DNA of 64,000 nucleotides from Sphaerisporangium melleum (GTDB taxonomy: Bacteria > Actinomycetota > Actinomycetes > Streptosporangiales > Streptosporangiaceae), in contig NZ_BMNT01000011.1 in assembly GCF_014646695.1 (NCBI RefSeq), positions 62,785-126,784 of the forward strand, read 5' to 3'. Of this stretch, positions 61,747-64,000 are shown one piece after another. The position numbers and the translations under genes are program-made. Under the pieces are notes generated by a model. That model did not search any database, had not been told where the DNA came from, and saw only the letters and a list, made by a program, of their open reading frames with translations. Every line of letters starts with the position of its first letter. Positions within the stretch are counted from its first letter, which is position 1.

Positions 61747-62676
61747 ATGCGCACCAGATTCCTCGCCTTCGCGATCGCCGCCGCAATCGGCCTGACGACC
61801 GTATCCCCGTCGGACGCGGCGACGTCCCGGATAGCGGTCCACTTCGACCTGACCAAGGGCCAGCAGCCGGAGAACATCGCCCTCGCCCCGGACGGCACGG
61901 CCTATGTCACCTTCGCCGCCGCCCGCCAGGTCGCCGCGATCAGCCCGAAAGGCACCATTCGGATCCTGGCGACCCTTCCCGCCCCGGCTGACGGCGGGGC
62001 ACCGGCCCTCGGGTTCGCCCTGACCACCGGCATCGTCCGCACCGCCGACGGCACGCTCTATTTCCTGTACGCCAGCGGCGACCCCGCGACCACCGGCCTT
62101 TACCGGCTGCGTCCCGGCCGGCAACCGCAGCGCATCACCGCGCTTCCGGGGAACGGCCTGCCCAACGGCCTGGCCTACGACGAACAGGCGAAGACCTTCT
62201 ACCTCACCGACTCGGTCCTCGGCTCCATCTCCACCGTGCCGCTGCACGGCGGCCCCGCCCGGACCTGGTCGTCGGCACCGGAACTCGCCGCGGCCGGATT
62301 CCTCGGCGCCAACGGCATCAAGGTACGGCACGGCGCGATCTGGGCCACGAATCTCGACCGGGGCACCCTGCTTCGAATTCCGATCAGGCAGGGCCGCCCC
62401 GGTCCTGTCCAGGTCAAGGCCACCGGCCTGGCCGGCATCGATGACATCGCCTTCACCGGTAACGGGGACGACCAGGTCATCGCGGCCCTCAACGCCCCGA
62501 ACAAGGTCGTGCGCATCGACGCGGACGGCCGTGCCGTGACCCTTCTCACCGAGGGACTCCAGAACCCCACCTCGGTGGCGGTACGCGGTCGGACCCTCTA
62601 CGTGCTCAACGCCGCCTACCTCACCGCCACCGACCCCAACCTGACCCTGGCCACCATTGGAGCGACCCATGCATGA
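61747..62676 (+). CDS. secreted beta-propeller protein (SMP-30/ScyD-like)
   Basis: 309 residues. Signal peptide MRTRFLAFAIAAAIGLTTVS ... DAA; then propeller blades PENIALAPDGTAYVTF, GIVRTADGTLYFLY, NGLAYDEQAKTFYLTDS, NGIKVRHGAIWATN and VAVRGRTLYVLN. Related in design to the chromosomal protein at 21958-22911, which suggests exchange between locations. Its end overlaps the next gene by eight bases. The ATG at 61747 (AGGACCAGGT upstream) is used rather than 61714. Confidence 0.8.
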   Translation: MRTRFLAFAIAAAIGLTTVSPSDAATSRIAVHFDLTKGQQPENIALAPDGTAYVTFAAARQVAAISPKGTIRILATLPAPADGGAPALGFALTTGIVRTADGTLYFLYASGDPATTGLYRLRPGRQPQRITALPGNGLPNGLAYDEQAKTFYLTDSVLGSISTVPLHGGPARTWSSAPELAAAGFLGANGIKVRHGAIWATNLDRGTLLRIPIRQGRPGPVQVKATGLAGIDDIAFTGNGDDQVIAALNAPNKVVRIDADGRAVTLLTEGLQNPTSVAVRGRTLYVLNAAYLTATDPNLTLATIGATHA

Positions 62677-63565
62677 GATCAAGCTCGGCGACGTCACCGT
62701 CACCCGCGTGGAGGAGATCCACGGCCCGATCATGCCGGCGCGGGACTTCTTCCCGACCATCCCTGAGGAAGCCTGGCAGGAGCACCGCGACCTGCTCGTC
62801 CCGGATCATCTGAGCTCCGACGACGACGTGGTGCACGTCGCCATGCAGACCTGGGTGCTGCGCAGCGAGGGCCGTACCATCCTGATCGACACCGGGATCG
62901 GCAATGACAAGAACCGTCCCGCGGTCGAACCCTGGCACCGGCAGCAGCTGGACTACCTCGGCCGGCTCGCGGTGGCCGGAGTCCAGCCTGAGGACGTCGA
63001 CGTGGTCGTCAACACTCATTTGCACCTCGACCACGTCGGCTGGAACACCCGCTTGGTCGAGGACGAGTGGGTGCCGACCTTCCCGAACGCCACGTATCTG
63101 ATGCCCGCCGCCGACTTCCATCACTGGAACCCGGAGAACAATCCGGGCATCTCGGGCAGCATCAACGAGTATGCCTTTGAGGACAGCATCACCCCGGTGC
63201 ACGCGGCCGGGCAGGTGCACCTGTGGGAGGACTCCTACGTCATCGACGGCAACCTGCGTTTGGAGGCCGCTCCCGGGCACACGCCCGGCCACGCGGTGAT
63301 CAAGCTGGAATCCAGTGGCGACCGGGCCTTGTTCGCTGCCGACATCATCCACACGCCGCTACAACTGCGTCACCACCACCACGGCAGTTGCTTCTGCGAG
63401 GACCCGGTCCAGGCCCGCGCGACCAGACGCCGCCTGCTCGACTGGGCTGCCGACACCACCGCGCTGGTCCTGCCCGCCCACTTCAGCGGTCGATCCGCGC
63501 TGGAGATCGAGCGGCGCGCCGAGTCCTACGCTGTCAGGGAGTGGGCACCCTTCAGCCGCTACTGA
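62669..63565 (+). CDS. metallo-beta-lactamase-fold hydrolase
   Basis: 298 residues. NTHLHLDHVGWN is the H-x-H-x-D-H di-metal site; further ligands are in PGHTPGH and ADIIHTP, and a late His in LPAHFSG. Close in pattern to lactonase/quorum-quenching type hydrolases, substrate unproven. The ATG at 62669 (GGAG six bases upstream) lies inside the end of the propeller gene, so the two are translationally coupled. A His run (RHHHHGS) lies near residue 237. Confidence 0.87.
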   Translation: MHEIKLGDVTVTRVEEIHGPIMPARDFFPTIPEEAWQEHRDLLVPDHLSSDDDVVHVAMQTWVLRSEGRTILIDTGIGNDKNRPAVEPWHRQQLDYLGRLAVAGVQPEDVDVVVNTHLHLDHVGWNTRLVEDEWVPTFPNATYLMPAADFHHWNPENNPGISGSINEYAFEDSITPVHAAGQVHLWEDSYVIDGNLRLEAAPGHTPGHAVIKLESSGDRALFAADIIHTPLQLRHHHHGSCFCEDPVQARATRRRLLDWAADTTALVLPAHFSGRSALEIERRAESYAVREWAPFSRY

Positions 63566-63646
63566 CCGCGTCGCCCGTGGGTACCCGGCGGCCGCCGTCC
63601 ACCACCCTCTGGCCACGGTCTCCAGGTCGAAGGCAGGGCGATTGTG

Positions 63647-63693
63647 CCGCCTGAAAAGCGGAAGGTCGGCGGTTCGACCCCGCCCCTGACCAC
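63647..63693 (+). repeat. att repeat, right copy
   Basis: 47 bp identical to the tRNA-Phe 3' part. As the outermost copy it is probably the displaced original tRNA end. Confidence 0.9.
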
Positions 63694-63708
63694 CCCTCCT
63701 GAACAGCC

Positions 63709-63741
63709 AAAACGCCCCGAGCATCCGTGCCGGGGCGTTTT
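63709..63741 (+). terminator. intrinsic terminator after the right att
   Basis: AAAACGCCCCG and CGGGGCGTTTT arms around an 11-base loop. Same design as the tRNA-Phe terminator. Confidence 0.88.
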
Positions 63742-63782
63742 CGATTTCAGCCACCCGCTGATCGTCTTGGGTATTGGTGAGT

Positions 63783-63796
63783 GCTGAAGCTTCAGC
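63783..63796. promoter_or_regulatory. 14-bp palindrome before the last gene
   Basis: GCTGAAGCTTCAGC is a perfect palindrome, 174 bases before the ABC gene start. Likely operator of a dimeric regulator; which one is unknown. Confidence 0.45.
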
Positions 63797-63970
63797 GATA
63801 TTTCCCCAGTAGTCGTCCTCTCCAGGATCTGGCAGGTCCCCAGAGCCGGCCGGCGGTTCGCAAGGAGAGCGGTATCCACCGTTCGGTGGGTTTTCTGGTC
63901 AGCATCATTCGTGGTCGATCACGGCTGGCAGGTCGATTCGCCGCGAGGGCGAGCACAAGATGCTTGAGCC

Positions 63971-64000
63971 ATGGCAGTCATCGAAGTCACAGACCTCCGC
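63971..64000 (+). CDS. start of a probable ABC-transporter ATPase (partial)
   Basis: Only MAVIEVTDLR is inside the window. This N-terminus is typical of ABC ATPase subunits, which continue to a Walker A within 40 residues. No clear ribosome site. Call rests on ten residues. Confidence 0.4.
   Translation, partial: MAVIEVTDLR

Larger units (their letters stand above)
45919..63693. mobile_element. composite genomic island at tRNA-Phe (two tandem elements)
   Basis: Bounded by the tRNA-Phe 3' end (45919-45966) and a copy at 63647-63693, with a third copy at 60310-60357 dividing it. Element 1 is 45967-60357 (14.4 kb), element 2 is 60358-63693 (3.3 kb). Both begin with a broken tyrosine integrase reading toward the left att site. 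Cargo: HEPN protein, ABC-three-component operon, two zinc-finger/GIY-YIG genes, HAD hydrolase; then XRE regulator, propeller protein, MBL hydrolase. GC falls clearly between about 52.7 and 56 kb. Neither integrase is intact, so the island is probably fixed. Confidence 0.82.

Noticed and set aside
63559-63754. Minus-strand frames containing GGVEPPTFRFSGG
   Set aside because: This peptide comes from reading the tRNA-Phe 3' repeat backwards; it appears at all three att copies and is an annotation artefact.

Overview
The window is high-GC actinobacterial DNA. Gene content (radA with a MerR/thioredoxin operon, DivIVA-like coiled-coil protein, PspC protein, CsoR, AA10 chitin/cellulose oxygenase, copper amine oxidase) fits a filamentous actinomycete, most likely Streptosporangiaceae. 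That placement rests on gene content and style, not on a phylogenetic marker. No rRNA and no CRISPR array were seen.

Positions 1-29.8 kb look like ordinary chromosome: radA; a MerR-thioredoxin pair behind a textbook 19-bp-spacer promoter; a sugar isomerase and a TetR regulator beside a large membrane Fe-S oxidoreductase; a glycosyltransferase pair; CsoR with its operator; a gamma-carbonic anhydrase; a DivIVA-like protein with ten 11-residue repeats; a GntR/UTRA regulator; VanZ; a heterodimeric ABC exporter with one degenerate ATP site; a GH1 beta-glucosidase; an AA10 lytic polysaccharide monooxygenase behind a LacI-type operator; and several small hypothetical genes.

Positions 29.8-38.8 kb hold the most unusual chromosomal locus. 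One leftward operon encodes a PLP-dependent amino-acid decarboxylase, a PaaK-like adenylate-forming enzyme and four different tandem AidA/PixA (inclusion-body) family proteins, ending at a 40-bp perfect palindrome. Across a 1.5-kb AT-richer gap lies a divergent copper amine oxidase. The enzymes suggest amino acid to amine to aldehyde/acid to acyl-adenylate; the role of four inclusion-body proteins there is unknown.

Positions 38.8-45.9 kb are chromosomal again: acetyltransferase, a quinone oxidoreductase behind a SoxR-type box, an integrase relic beside tRNA-Lys, PspC, an MFS transporter, a small zincin, a membrane metallophosphoesterase, then tRNA-Glu, tRNA-Asp and tRNA-Phe.

Positions 45.9-63.7 kb are a composite genomic island. 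The 3' part of tRNA-Phe recurs as near-identical 47-48 bp copies at 60.3 kb and 63.6 kb, each followed by an intrinsic terminator, which marks two elements inserted one after the other. Each begins with a broken tyrosine integrase (frameshifted and cut by an ISL3-family insertion in the first; only the C-terminus in the second). The first element carries a probable HEPN protein, a three-gene ABC-three-component (Lamassu-like) operon with ATGA overlaps, two tandem paralogues made of four or five zinc-finger repeats plus a GIY-YIG nuclease domain, and a HAD phosphatase. This is defence-like cargo. The second carries an XRE/MmyB regulator, a secreted beta-propeller protein and a metallo-beta-lactamase-fold hydrolase. 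The window ends ten codons into a probable ABC-transporter ATPase.
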